Source: Allokutzneria sp. NRRL B-24872 (GTDB lineage Bacteria; Actinomycetota; Actinomycetes; Mycobacteriales; Pseudonocardiaceae). Taken from it: DNA of 64,000 bases. Every line of letters begins with the position of its first letter. The first letter of the stretch is position 1. Position numbers and translations under genes: made by a program. The stretch is taken from positions 56,039 through 120,038 of the forward strand of contig NZ_MUMH01000043.1 in assembly GCF_002155965.1 (NCBI RefSeq). Reading direction: 5' to 3'. Under the pieces are notes generated by a model, which was given only the letters and a program-made list of their open reading frames with translations, searched no databases and had not been told where the DNA came from. This document shows positions 54,676 through 63,109 of the stretch, one piece after another.

Positions 54676-55713
54676 TCAGCTGCCGTAGACCAGCGGCAGC
54701 GACGTGTCGGCGGCGAGGGTGGCGGGTGAGGGCTTGGCCCCGCTCGCCACCACGTGCGCGCCCAGCGCCGCGATCATCGCGCCGTTGTCGGTGCACAGCC
54801 TGGGTCGCGGGACCCGCAGCGTGATCCCGGCCTCGGCGCAGCGCTCGCGGGCCAGCTCGCCGAGCCGCGAGTTGGCCGCGACGCCGCCGGAGATGACCAT
54901 CGTGTCGACCCCGTGCTCGCGCGCGGCGCGGATCGCCTTGGCGGTGAGCACGTCGGCGACGGCCTCCTGGAAGCTCGCCGCGACGTCGGCCAGCGGGATC
55001 TCGGCCCCGGTCGCCTCGTGCTTCTCCACCCACCGCGCGACAGCGGTCTTGAGCCCGGAGAAGGAGAAGTCGAACGGCGCGTCGCGCTGGCCGGTCAGCC
55101 CGCGCGGGAAGGCGATCGCGCGCGGATCCCCCTGCTTGGCCAGCTTGTCGATGGGCGGACCGCCCGGGTAGGGCAGGCCGAGGATTCTGGCGACCTTGTC
55201 GTAGGCCTCGCCTGCGGCGTCGTCGATCGTGGCGCCGAGCTCGGTGATCTTCTCGGTCAGCCCCTCGACCAGCAGCAGCTGGCTGTGGCCGCCGGAGACC
55301 AGCAGCGCGAGGCAGCGCGGCGGCAGCGGACCGTGCTCGATGGTGTCGGCGGCGACGTGGCCCGCGAGGTGGTTGACGCCGTAGAGCGGCTTGCCCGACG
55401 CGGTCGCGTAGGCCTTGGCCGCGGCGATCCCGACCATCAGCGCACCGGAGAGCCCAGGGCCTGCGGTGACCGCGATGGCGTCCACCGCGGACAGTTCGAT
55501 GCCCGCGGTGTCCAGCGCCCTGCGCATGGTCGGCGCCATGGCCTGCAGGTGCGCGCGGCTGGCGATCTCGGGCACGACACCGCCGAAGCGGGCGTGCTCC
55601 TCGACGCTGGAGGCCACCTCGTCGGCGAGCAGCTCCAGCGTGCCGTCGGCGTCGCGGCGGAGGATGCCGACGCCGGTCTCGTCGCAGGAGGTCTCGATGC
55701 CGAGCACGATCAT
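54676..55713 (-). CDS. tsaD: TsaD, tRNA N6-adenosine threonylcarbamoyltransferase
   Basis: Final transfer step in t6A37 synthesis on ANN-decoding tRNAs. 345 residues from the ATG at 55713. Motifs: [15 protein letters not shown] at the start, metal-binding HxxxH in [10 protein letters not shown] near 110, [10 protein letters not shown] near 131, [22 protein letters not shown] near 157, and [11 protein letters not shown] near 270. Its start overlaps the rimI stop in ATGA. Formerly annotated gcp (Rv3419c). Confidence 0.96.
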   Translation of the reverse strand: MIVLGIETSCDETGVGILRRDADGTLELLADEVASSVEEHARFGGVVPEIASRAHLQAMAPTMRRALDTAGIELSAVDAIAVTAGPGLSGALMVGIAAAKAYATASGKPLYGVNHLAGHVAADTIEHGPLPPRCLALLVSGGHSQLLLVEGLTEKITELGATIDDAAGEAYDKVARILGLPYPGGPPIDKLAKQGDPRAIAFPRGLTGQRDAPFDFSFSGLKTAVARWVEKHEATGAEIPLADVAASFQEAVADVLTAKAIRAAREHGVDTMVISGGVAANSRLGELARERCAEAGITLRVPRPRLCTDNGAMIAALGAHVVASGAKPSPATLAADTSLPLVYGS

Positions 55714-56195
55714 GACGTCTTCTTCCCCTCGCGCTCGGTCAGCGACGGACGGCGCATCGTGTGCGCGTCCGCGCCCGAGGGCTGGTAGTAGCGCTTGCGC
55801 AGGCCGACGACCTCGAAGTCGTTGGCGGTGTAGAGGCCCTTCGCCGACTCGTTGTCGGTGCGGACCTCCAGGAAGGTCACGGCGTTGACGGCGTCGGCCC
55901 GGTCCAGCAGCTGCCGAAGCAGCGCCTTGCCGATGCCCTCGCCCTGCCGCTTCGGGTCGACGGCGATGGTGTGCACCTCGGCCTCGGCGTTGGGCGGCGA
56001 GCCGATCACGGCCAACCCGGCGTAGCCGACGAGGTGGTCGTCCTCCTCGAAGGCGCCGATGTAGAAGGCGCCCGCCTCGATCTCGCTGACGAACATGCCG
56101 ACCGACCACGGGTCCTCGCCGGCGAAGATCTCCTGCTCCAGCTCGGCGCAGCGCGGCACGTCCTTGCGCAGCAAGGTGCCCAGCCGCACGGTCAT
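55710..56195 (-). CDS. rimI: RimI-like N-acetyltransferase
   Basis: 161 residues, GNAT fold. Acetyl-CoA loop [21 protein letters not shown] near 78-98, [23 protein letters not shown] near 105, and the C-terminal [15 protein letters not shown]. In E. coli RimI acetylates ribosomal protein S18; in actinobacteria it lies between tsaB and tsaD as here. Coupled on both sides by 4-base overlaps. Substrate range beyond S18-type N-termini is uncertain. Confidence 0.92.
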   Translation of the reverse strand: MTVRLGTLLRKDVPRCAELEQEIFAGEDPWSVGMFVSEIEAGAFYIGAFEEDDHLVGYAGLAVIGSPPNAEAEVHTIAVDPKRQGEGIGKALLRQLLDRADAVNAVTFLEVRTDNESAKGLYTANDFEVVGLRKRYYQPSGADAHTMRRPSLTEREGKKTS

Positions 56196-56884
56196 GCCTG
56201 GCTCACCCGCTTGCGCGCGCCCGGCTCGACGGCGTCGGGCTGCCGCAGGTACAGCGGGGTCAGCGGCGCGGGCTCGGCGCCTTCGCGCAGTTCGCGGGCG
56301 GCAGCGCCGACCAGGCCGGTCGGGGTCGGGTAGGTCGTCGGCAGCACGGTCAGGCCGAAGAGCTCGGCGTGCTGCTCGGCGACGGGACCGGAAACCTCCG
56401 TGATGCCGATGTCCGCGAGCTCGTCGGCGAGCTTCGCCGCGACCGCGTCCGGGCGGTCCACGTGCGGGCCCGCGACGCGCCAGCCCTGGTCGCAGTAGAC
56501 CGACCAGTAGACCTCGCGGCGGCGCGCGTCGGTGACCACGAGCAGCGAGGTGTGGAACGGGGTCGCGAACGCGATGGCGTCCAATGTGGACACGGGGTGC
56601 ACGGGGATGTTCAGCACCTGGCCGAGCGCGGCGGCGGTGACCATGCCGACGCGCAGCCCGGTGAACGGTCCCGGCCCGGAGCCGCAGACGATCGCGTCGA
56701 GCTGGTCGAGCCCGACCCCCGCCTCGTCCAGCGCGGCGGTGAGGTGCGGGGTGAGCAGCTCGGTGTGCGCTCGCGGGTCGACGGTCACCCGCTCGGCGAG
56801 CAGCTCCGGCAGGGCGTCACCGTCGAGGGCGACAACACCGGCCGTGACGGCGGGGGTTGCGGTGTCCAGCGCGAGCACGAGCAC
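56192..56884 (-). CDS. tsaB: TsaB, tRNA threonylcarbamoyladenosine biosynthesis protein
   Basis: 230 residues from the GTG at 56884 ([18 protein letters not shown]); a GTG at 56878 is a second option, and the ORF extension to 57040 overlaps tsaE and is rejected. The ASKHA-type domain is related to TsaD but lacks its metal site: [23 protein letters not shown] near 70 is the signature. It partners with TsaD and TsaE. It starts 27 bp after the tsaE stop and its own stop overlaps the rimI start. Confidence 0.93.
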   Translation of the reverse strand: MLVLALDTATPAVTAGVVALDGDALPELLAERVTVDPRAHTELLTPHLTAALDEAGVGLDQLDAIVCGSGPGPFTGLRVGMVTAAALGQVLNIPVHPVSTLDAIAFATPFHTSLLVVTDARRREVYWSVYCDQGWRVAGPHVDRPDAVAAKLADELADIGITEVSGPVAEQHAELFGLTVLPTTYPTPTGLVGAAARELREGAEPAPLTPLYLRQPDAVEPGARKRVSQA

Positions 56885-56910
56885 GACTGACGAGTCTACG
56901 ACCGCACTGG

Positions 56911-57378
56911 TCAGGCCGTGAGGGCGGCCACCACGCGGGGCAGCCCGGTGAGGGAGACCTCGCGGACGTCGTCCGGGCGGCGGTCGATGCGCACGAGCAG
57001 GTGGTCCTCGGCGAGGCGTTCGGCGAAGCCCTCGCCCCACTCGATCACCACGACGGCGTCTTCGAGATCGGTGTCCAGGTCGAGGTCGTCCAGCTCGAGG
57101 GCGTCCCCGCCGAGCCGGTAGGCGTCCACGTGCACCAGGGTGGCGCGCTCGCCGGGGTGCACGCGCGAGATGACGAAGGTCGGCGAGCTGACCCGCCCGC
57201 GCACTCCGAGCCCCTCGGCGATGCCCTTGACCAGCACGGTCTTCCCGGCGCCGAGCGGACCCGCGAGCAGCACCAGGTCCCCTCGGCCGAGCAGGGCGCC
57301 CAGCCGCCTGCCCAGGGCCATGGTGTCCTCGTGCTCGGCCAGCTCAGCCGTCCACGCCGTCACGTTCACCGGGTTCAC
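56911..57378 (-). CDS. tsaE: TsaE, ATPase of the t6A machinery
   Basis: 155 residues from the GTG at 57378, which overlaps the hydrolase stop in GTGA. Walker A loop AGPLGAGKTVLVKGIAEGL near 41, SPTFVISRVHPG near 65, and the HVDAYRLGG with VVVIEWGEGF region near 83-110 are typical. TsaE binds the TsaB-TsaD dimer and hydrolyses ATP to keep the cycle going. A longer frame upstream overlaps the hydrolase gene and is not needed. Confidence 0.94.
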   Translation of the reverse strand: MNPVNVTAWTAELAEHEDTMALGRRLGALLGRGDLVLLAGPLGAGKTVLVKGIAEGLGVRGRVSSPTFVISRVHPGERATLVHVDAYRLGGDALELDDLDLDTDLEDAVVVIEWGEGFAERLAEDHLLVRIDRRPDDVREVSLTGLPRVVAALTA

Positions 57379-58484
57379 GCCCGCTTCCACCAGCGCTTCC
57401 TCTCCCCACTCCGACCGACGCACCTGCCGAACAGCTCGGCGAGGCGCTCGTTGACCAGCACGGGCTGCTCCAGCATCAGCACGTGCCCAGCGCCCTCGGC
57501 CAGCACCAGCTCCGCGTCGGGCAGCTCGGCCGCGATCACCTCGGAGTGCGAGTACGGCGTGAGCCGGTCCGCGTCCGCGCCGATCACCAGCACGTGGGTG
57601 TGCCGAAGGCCCGCGAGCGCGGAGACCCGGTTGTGCGTGCCCAGGGTCTCCAGGAACTCCGTCAGCACCTGCACCGAGGTGCTGGAGATCATGTCATCGA
57701 CGAGGTCGACCAGTGCCGGGCTGACCTTGCGGTCGCCGAAGGCCAGCCTGCGGATGAGTCCCCAGACGATCTGCCCGCCGACGCCGCGCACCCGCTCGAC
57801 GAGCCCGGGGGTCCAGCTGGCCAGCCTGCCGACGCCGAGGGTGACGGGGTTGTGCCGGGACAGCACCGGCCGGGGCAGCCCGGAGCGGCCGATCTCGCCG
57901 GCGGAGGTGCCGAGGAAGGCCACCCCGGCTACGCGGTCGCGGAACAGCTCGGGCCGCTGCTCGGCCAGCGCCATGATCGTCATGCCGCCCATCGAGTGCC
58001 CGACCAGCACCATCTGCCCCTTGGGCACCATCGCGCGCAGCACCGCGTCGAGGTCGTGGCCGAGCTGGTCGATCGTGGAGGTCTCGGGGGCGCCGCGACC
58101 GGAGCGGCCGTGGCTGCGCTGGTCGTAGATCACCAGGCGCACGCGCGGATCGGTCAGCTGCGGCAGGTCGCGGCGCTGGAAGTGCCAGGTCCTGCGGTCC
58201 AGCGCGAAGCCGTGCACCAGCACCACGGTCAGCTCGGGCTTGCCGCCGTCGGCCGGGCCGACCTCCTCGACGTAGATCGGCACGCCGTCGTCGGCGGCCA
58301 CGGTCGAGGTGCGGTCGGGCTTGAGCGCGCCGAGCGGTTCGTCCGCGTAGCGGTCGAGGATGGCCGCGCCCTCGCGGCGGTGCTTGATCTGGGAGCTCTT
58401 GGCCGCCGCGCCCACGGCGGTGCCCGCGACAGCGGCACCGAGCACGCCACCGGCGACTCCGACGGCCTTCCAGACGCGGCTCAT
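57375..58484 (-). CDS. Alpha/beta hydrolase in the alr-tsaE operon
   Basis: 369 residues from the ATG at 58484. One N-terminal hydrophobic segment (AVGVAGGVLGAAVAGTAVGAA) gives a membrane anchor or signal. Then VLVHGFALDRRTWHFQRRDL near 93 (oxyanion hole), nucleophile GHSMGG near 170, acid in VIGADADRLTPYSHSE near 310 and the His of AEGAGHVLML near 337. The gene lies between alr and tsaE with 4-base overlaps on both sides, the same order as Rv3423c (alr) followed by a hydrolase-like gene in mycobacteria. Lipase or esterase activity is likely; the substrate is not readable. Confidence 0.87.
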   Translation of the reverse strand: MSRVWKAVGVAGGVLGAAVAGTAVGAAAKSSQIKHRREGAAILDRYADEPLGALKPDRTSTVAADDGVPIYVEEVGPADGGKPELTVVLVHGFALDRRTWHFQRRDLPQLTDPRVRLVIYDQRSHGRSGRGAPETSTIDQLGHDLDAVLRAMVPKGQMVLVGHSMGGMTIMALAEQRPELFRDRVAGVAFLGTSAGEIGRSGLPRPVLSRHNPVTLGVGRLASWTPGLVERVRGVGGQIVWGLIRRLAFGDRKVSPALVDLVDDMISSTSVQVLTEFLETLGTHNRVSALAGLRHTHVLVIGADADRLTPYSHSEVIAAELPDAELVLAEGAGHVLMLEQPVLVNERLAELFGRCVGRSGERKRWWKRA

Positions 58485-59647
58485 GCTCCTCCGACCGGGA
58501 CGACCGTTCTGACGACGCGCGGGCGGGTCATGCCCGTGACGATCTCGTAGTGGATCGTGCCGAGGGTGTCGGCCCACTCGGTCGCGGTCGGCTCGCCCCT
58601 GGTGCCGGGGCCGAACAGGACGACCTCGTCGCCCTCGCGGACCGCGTCGTCCCCGCAGTCGACCATGACCTGGTCCATGCAGACCCGGCCGACGACCTGC
58701 CGCCGCTTGCCGCCGAGGAGGACCTCCATCCGCCCGGAGAGCGCGCGCGGCACCCCGTCGGCGTACCCGGCCGGGACCAGCGCGATGGTGGTCTCGCGCG
58801 GAGCAGTCCACGAGAGCCCGTAGGACACGCCCTCACCAGCGGCGATGCGTTTGGTCAGTGCGACGCGGGCGCGGAAGGTCATGGCGGGGCGCAGCTGCTC
58901 GCCACCGAAGCCGGGCGGCATCGGGTTCAGCCCGTACATCGCGATGCCCGTGCGGACCAGCTCGAAGTGCAGGTCGGGGCGGCTGAGCACGGCGGCGGAG
59001 TTGGCGATGTGCCGGATCGGCCGCAGACCCGCGTCCACGGCGAGCGCGTGCGCCTCGTTCAGCCGCTTCGCCTGGGCGTCGATCGACGGGTGGCCGGGCT
59101 CGTCGGCGCAGGCGAGGTGCGACCAGACGCCGATGACCTCGACCCAGCCCGTGCGCTGCGCTGCGGCGGCCGCCTTGACCAGCTCCGGCCAGTCCTGCGG
59201 AGCGCAGCCGTTGCGCGAGAGCCCGGTGTCGGCCTTGAGGTGGATTCGCGCGCTGGTCCCGGTGTTGTTCACCGACGCGAGCACGGCGTCGAGCGCGACG
59301 AGGGAGGAGACCGACAGGTCGATCCCGGCGCTCACCGCCTCGTCGAAGTGCTCGTCCGGCACGTGCAGCCACGAGAAGATCGGCGCGGTGATCCCGCCCG
59401 CCCGCAGCGCCAGGGCTTCGTCGAGGTGGCAGACGCCGACCCAGGAGGCACCGGAGGCCAGCGCGGTCCTGGCCACGTGCAGTGCTCCGTGCCCGTAACC
59501 GTCGGCCTTCACGACCGCCATCGTTTGTGCGCCCGACGCCGCGGCGAGGCCGCTGAGCAGGGCGATGTTGTGCCGGAGGGCGTCGGTGTCGACGAGCACT
59601 TCGGCACGCGGCAGGTGCGGGTTCTGAGCAGCCATAACGGCGTTCAT
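58481..59647 (-). CDS. alr: Alr, alanine racemase
   Basis: PLP enzyme making D-alanine for peptidoglycan. 388 residues from the ATG at 59647, which overlaps the nnr stop; a second ATG (59635) gives MAAQNPHLPRAE and may be the true start. PLP-lysine in AVVKADGYGHGALH near 46, the motif ANSAAVLSRPDLHFELVRTGIAMYG near 210-234 and the catalytic tyrosine in GEGVSYGLSW near 271. VGRVCMDQVMVD near 310 is typical. Stop overlaps the hydrolase start. Confidence 0.96.
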   Translation of the reverse strand: MNAVMAAQNPHLPRAEVLVDTDALRHNIALLSGLAAASGAQTMAVVKADGYGHGALHVARTALASGASWVGVCHLDEALALRAGGITAPIFSWLHVPDEHFDEAVSAGIDLSVSSLVALDAVLASVNNTGTSARIHLKADTGLSRNGCAPQDWPELVKAAAAAQRTGWVEVIGVWSHLACADEPGHPSIDAQAKRLNEAHALAVDAGLRPIRHIANSAAVLSRPDLHFELVRTGIAMYGLNPMPPGFGGEQLRPAMTFRARVALTKRIAAGEGVSYGLSWTAPRETTIALVPAGYADGVPRALSGRMEVLLGGKRRQVVGRVCMDQVMVDCGDDAVREGDEVVLFGPGTRGEPTATEWADTLGTIHYEIVTGMTRPRVVRTVVPVGGA

Positions 59648-61089
59648 GGTGACACAGACGCGGCGGCGGCCCGTAGGACGCGGATCGCGTTCGGCACTTC
59701 CCGCAGCAAGGAGCCCGCGGGGATCGGCGCTCCGGCCGAGGCCAGCTCCCCGGCCAGCTCGTGCGCCGCCGCCGCGCAGCCCGCCGCGAGCACCGGGTCC
59801 ATGCCCCCGGCCAGCAACGATCCGATCAGCCCGGCCAGTACGTCGCCGGAGCCCGCCGTCGCGGCCCACGAGGAGCGCGCCGGGTTGACCAGGACGCGGC
59901 CGTCCGGCGCGGCGACCACGGTGCTGTGGCCCTTGAGCAGCACCACCACGTCGTAGCTCCGGGCCGCTCGCAGAGCCGCGGCGACGCGATCGTCACCGAC
60001 CTCCCCCGCGAGCCTGGCGAACTCCCGGTCGTGCGGAGTGATCACCATCGGCGTTCCGGGTTCGCGCCGGTCCCACAGGTCCTTGTGCTTGGCCAGCAAC
60101 GTGATCGCGTCCGCGTCGGCGCACACCGCTACCCCGGCTTCGAGGACCTGGGCGAGCGCGTCCCGGCCGCTCGGACCGGTGCCCATGCCGGGCCCGACCA
60201 CCCATGCCTGCACGCGTCCCGTGTCACCGATCGAGGCCGTCGCGACCACCTCGGGCCAGCGCGCGCGGATCGCGTCGGCGGCGGGGCCGGTGTAGCGGAC
60301 CATGCCGGAGGTCGCCAGCGTCGCGGCTCCGGCGGCCAGCACTGCGGCTCCCGGATAGGTCGCCGAGCCTGCGGCCACGCCGGTGACGCCCTGCGTGTAC
60401 TTGTCGTCGGTCGGCCCCGGCACCGGCCACAGGCGGCCCACGTCAGCGGGTTCGAGCACGGTGATGTCGGGCTCGCCCAGCTCAGCGCCGAGCCCGATGT
60501 CGACCAGGTGCACCTCTCCGCTGCGCTTGGCGCCCTCGCCGAGCACGTGCAGCGGCTTGTGGCAGCCGAAGGTGACCGTCGCGGTCGCGGTCACCGCTGG
60601 GCCGTTCACCACGCCGGTGTCCGGCTCGACCCCGCTGGGCAGGTCCACGGCGAGCACGGGCGCGGTGATCAGCTCGACCAGCTCAGCGGCGGCCGGACGC
60701 AACGGACCTCGCGCGGACAGGCCCACGATGCCGTCGATCACCAGATCCGCGCGCCGAACCGCCTCGTGGCCGTCGGTCGTGACGCGTCCGCCCGCTTTCC
60801 TCAGCGCGGCAAGACCTTCGGCGTGCGCGCGCTCCGGCGACAACAGCACGGCGGTCACCGCGACGCCGCGCCTGCGCAGGAAAGCCCCGGCCCACAACGC
60901 ATCCCCGCCGTTGTTGCCCGCACCGACGAGGAGTGTGACGCGGCGCCCGACAACGCCGCGGCCGAGCATCCGCAGCGCGACCGTGGCGAGGCCGAACGCC
61001 GCCTTGCGCATCAGCGAGCCGTCCGGAACCCGTGCCAGCAAGCGGTTCTCCGCCTCGCGCACGTGCTCGGTGGTCCACACGCCCTTCAC
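59644..61089 (-). CDS. nnr: Nnr, bifunctional NAD(P)HX epimerase / ADP-dependent dehydratase
   Basis: 481 residues. The N-terminal epimerase domain (YjeF_N) has LLVGAGNNGGDALWAGAFLRRRG near 53; the C-terminal ribokinase-like dehydratase domain has VVLLKGHSTVVAAPDGRVLVN near 395 and the ADP-site SSWAATAGSGDVLAGLIGSLLAGG near 420. It repairs hydrated NADH and NADPH. The start is GTG/ATG at 61089, 2 bp after the acpS stop. It is usually found next to alr in actinobacteria, as here. Confidence 0.95.
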   Translation of the reverse strand: MKGVWTTEHVREAENRLLARVPDGSLMRKAAFGLATVALRMLGRGVVGRRVTLLVGAGNNGGDALWAGAFLRRRGVAVTAVLLSPERAHAEGLAALRKAGGRVTTDGHEAVRRADLVIDGIVGLSARGPLRPAAAELVELITAPVLAVDLPSGVEPDTGVVNGPAVTATATVTFGCHKPLHVLGEGAKRSGEVHLVDIGLGAELGEPDITVLEPADVGRLWPVPGPTDDKYTQGVTGVAAGSATYPGAAVLAAGAATLATSGMVRYTGPAADAIRARWPEVVATASIGDTGRVQAWVVGPGMGTGPSGRDALAQVLEAGVAVCADADAITLLAKHKDLWDRREPGTPMVITPHDREFARLAGEVGDDRVAAALRAARSYDVVVLLKGHSTVVAAPDGRVLVNPARSSWAATAGSGDVLAGLIGSLLAGGMDPVLAAGCAAAAHELAGELASAGAPIPAGSLLREVPNAIRVLRAAAASVSP

Positions 61090-61091
61090 GC

Positions 61092-61472
61092 TCAGCTCCT
61101 CCCGGTTCGCTCGGCGACCACGAACGCGGCCGCGATGTCGGCGTCGTGCGTCAGCGAGAGGTGCCAGGAGCCGACCCCGGCCTCCTCAGCGGCTCCGGCG
61201 AGCACGCCCGTGAGCCGCACGGAGGGGCGATTGTCCTGCGCCGCAACGACTTCGCATTCCAGCAGCTGGTAGCCGTGCGGTGCGCCGAGCGCCTTCACCA
61301 CCGCTTCCTTCGCCGCGTACCTGGCGGCGAGCGAGGCCGGGCGGCGCAGCTCCCCCTTGCGGGTGCGGCGCTCCGCCTCGGTGAACAGCCGGTCGAGCAT
61401 GCGCGGCGTCCGGTCGAGCAGCCGCTCGAAGCGCCGCACGCCGACGATGTCGGTGCCTATGCCCACGATCAC
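61092..61472 (-). CDS. acpS: AcpS, holo-[acyl-carrier-protein] synthase
   Basis: 126 residues, GTG start. Transfers 4'-phosphopantetheine to acyl carrier proteins. [18 protein letters not shown] at the start carries the catalytic Asp, and [17 protein letters not shown] near 48 carries the conserved Glu-Lys motif; the C-terminal segment [20 protein letters not shown] completes the fold. It heads the run of overlapping genes that ends with tsaD. Confidence 0.95.
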   Translation of the reverse strand: MIVGIGTDIVGVRRFERLLDRTPRMLDRLFTEAERRTRKGELRRPASLAARYAAKEAVVKALGAPHGYQLLECEVVAAQDNRPSVRLTGVLAGAAEEAGVGSWHLSLTHDADIAAAFVVAERTGRS

Positions 61473-61491
61473 GCTGCACAGGCTCCCACGG

Positions 61492-61992
61492 TCAGCCCAT
61501 CTCGACAGCCAGGAAGTTGTGCAGATCCGCCACCAAGGTGTCCTTCTCCGCCCCGGCCTCCAGCTCGGTGATCACCGTGGCCGTCCACTCCCCCGTCACC
61601 GACTGCCGCCAGGGCCGCAGCGTCCACTCCAACCCGATGCGTCCGCGATCGGAGAACCGGGCGACCACCTCGATGTCGCGATCGGCGCTGCGCCAGTGCT
61701 TCTCGCCCTCCCAGCCCCGGAAGTCCAGCCCGCCGAGGAAGCACGGCAGCCCCATGCCGTCGACCAGGTTCGTCGCCCCCTCCAGCCGCGCGTGAAGCCC
61801 CGGCGCGCCGATCTCCACCAGGAAGAACAGCCGCCCGTCGTTCGCGTCCTCGGCGAGGTGCCGCTCCGCGAAGCGCAGCAGCCCCACGCGGACCTCGGTG
61901 TCGTCCATGCAGCGCATCTCGATCTCGCGCCGCTGCCACCCGTGCTCGCACACTCCAGCCACAGCCGGACAGGGTATGGGCACGCCTGCCAT
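61492..61992 (-). CDS. DUF6228-like small protein
   Basis: 166 residues from ATG 61992; starts at internal ATGs ([13 protein letters not shown], residue 26-29) are also plausible because the first 25 residues read poorly. The [23 protein letters not shown] segment and the end [17 protein letters not shown] fit an actinobacterial family I know as DUF6228, which is often in small polymorphic or immunity-like genes; that link is weak. No catalytic motif. It is 19 bp upstream of acpS but a separate unit is possible. Confidence 0.6.
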   Translation of the reverse strand: MAGVPIPCPAVAGVCEHGWQRREIEMRCMDDTEVRVGLLRFAERHLAEDANDGRLFFLVEIGAPGLHARLEGATNLVDGMGLPCFLGGLDFRGWEGEKHWRSADRDIEVVARFSDRGRIGLEWTLRPWRQSVTGEWTATVITELEAGAEKDTLVADLHNFLAVEMG

Positions 61993-62028
61993 CGCAGCTC
62001 GGCGGCCGATCCACTAACGTCTCGGCTC

Positions 62029-62847
62029 ATGGCACTCACCGCCAAGCAGGCGTTCAAGGAGCTCTCTCGCCCCGGCCCGCACCGGGTGATGCGAGGGGAC
62101 CTGGCGCTGGTGGGCCTCCCCGGCGCGGTGCTCACCCCGGAGTCCGGCAACGGCCTCCCGGCGGTGGTGTTCGGCCACGGCTGGCTCCAGCCGATCAAGC
62201 GCTACCACGGCTTCATGCGGCACCTGGCCTCGTGGGGCTTCGTCGTCGCCGCGCCCGCGACGCAGAACGGCCCGCTGCCCTCGCACCGGCTGTTCACCGC
62301 CGACATGCGCACGGCGCTGGACATCTGCTCCTCCGTGCGCCTGGGTGAAGGCCGGATCAGCGTGAACCCGGAACAGCTCGGCACCGCCGGGCACTCCCTC
62401 GGTGGCGGCTGCGCGGTGCTGGCGGCGGCTGCGGACAAGCGCGTGCGCGCGGTCGGCACGATGGGACTCTCGGAGACCCGTCCGTCCGCGCTCGACGCCG
62501 CGCGCGAGTGCACCATGCCCGCGCTGCACCTCTCCGGCGACGAGGACCTGATCTCCCCGCCCATCGGCCACGCCGAGCCCGTGACGCAGGCGTGGGCGGG
62601 CCCGGTCCAGCTGCGCGGCATCACCAAGGCCACGCACCTCGGCTTCACCGAGAACTGGCAGTGGACGGACATGCTGCTCGACGGCAAACCGCAGAGCAAG
62701 ACGCAGAAGATCTCACGCGTCCTGCTGACCGGCTTCTTCCTGCGCACGCTCACCGGCAACCGGAGCTACGACGCGCTGCTGGAAGGGGAGATCAAGGGTT
62801 GCTCGATCGACTACGCGCGCGGCCCCGCAGTGCCCAGCCTGGCCTGA
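62029..62847 (+). CDS. Alpha/beta hydrolase of the dienelactone hydrolase / cutinase-like (PETase-type) family
   Basis: 272 residues from the ATG at 62029; a TAACGT box 8 bases upstream and no ribosome site suggest a leaderless message. Oxyanion segment VVFGHGWLQP near 47, nucleophile elbow GTAGHSLGGGCAVLAA near 120, Asp in LHLSGDEDLISPP near 165 and His in ITKATHLGFTEN near 198. The GHSLGG with the tight loop spacing is shared with chlorophyllase- and polyester-hydrolase families. No signal peptide, so it is a cytoplasmic esterase. Substrate not readable. Confidence 0.75.
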   Translation: MALTAKQAFKELSRPGPHRVMRGDLALVGLPGAVLTPESGNGLPAVVFGHGWLQPIKRYHGFMRHLASWGFVVAAPATQNGPLPSHRLFTADMRTALDICSSVRLGEGRISVNPEQLGTAGHSLGGGCAVLAAAADKRVRAVGTMGLSETRPSALDAARECTMPALHLSGDEDLISPPIGHAEPVTQAWAGPVQLRGITKATHLGFTENWQWTDMLLDGKPQSKTQKISRVLLTGFFLRTLTGNRSYDALLEGEIKGCSIDYARGPAVPSLA

Positions 62848-62854
62848 TTCTCTT

Positions 62855-63109
62855 TCAGCGCAACCAGGTCTGCGTCGAGAAGTCCTCGTCGTCGTCCACC
62901 GGCGACTGCGTTCTCGGTGGGGGCCAGCCGTTGTCGCGGCGGTCTTGGAGGCGTTCGACCACCCGACCCGCGTGCTCGGCGATCTCCTTGGCAGCGCGCT
63001 CGGCCTCGGCCAGCGCGTCATCGCGGCGCCTGGTCACGAGGTCCATCCGCTCGGCGTGCTCACGCATCACCATGTCCAGCCGATGCTGCGCCGCAACGAC
63101 GTCGTTCAC
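62855..63109 (-). CDS. Small coiled-coil protein, hypothetical
   Basis: 84 residues, GTG start placed one base after the stop of the upstream gene at 63110-63112. The middle (HAERMDLVTRRRDDALAEAERAAKEIAEHAGRVVERL) is a long amphipathic helix rich in Arg/Glu, suggesting a coiled coil that pairs with another protein. The end is acidic (VDDDEDFSTQTW). No known motif. Its direct coupling to the Pro/Gly-rich gene upstream suggests both act together, perhaps near a secretion system; this is a guess. Confidence 0.55.
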   Translation of the reverse strand: MNDVVAAQHRLDMVMREHAERMDLVTRRRDDALAEAERAAKEIAEHAGRVVERLQDRRDNGWPPPRTQSPVDDDEDFSTQTWLR

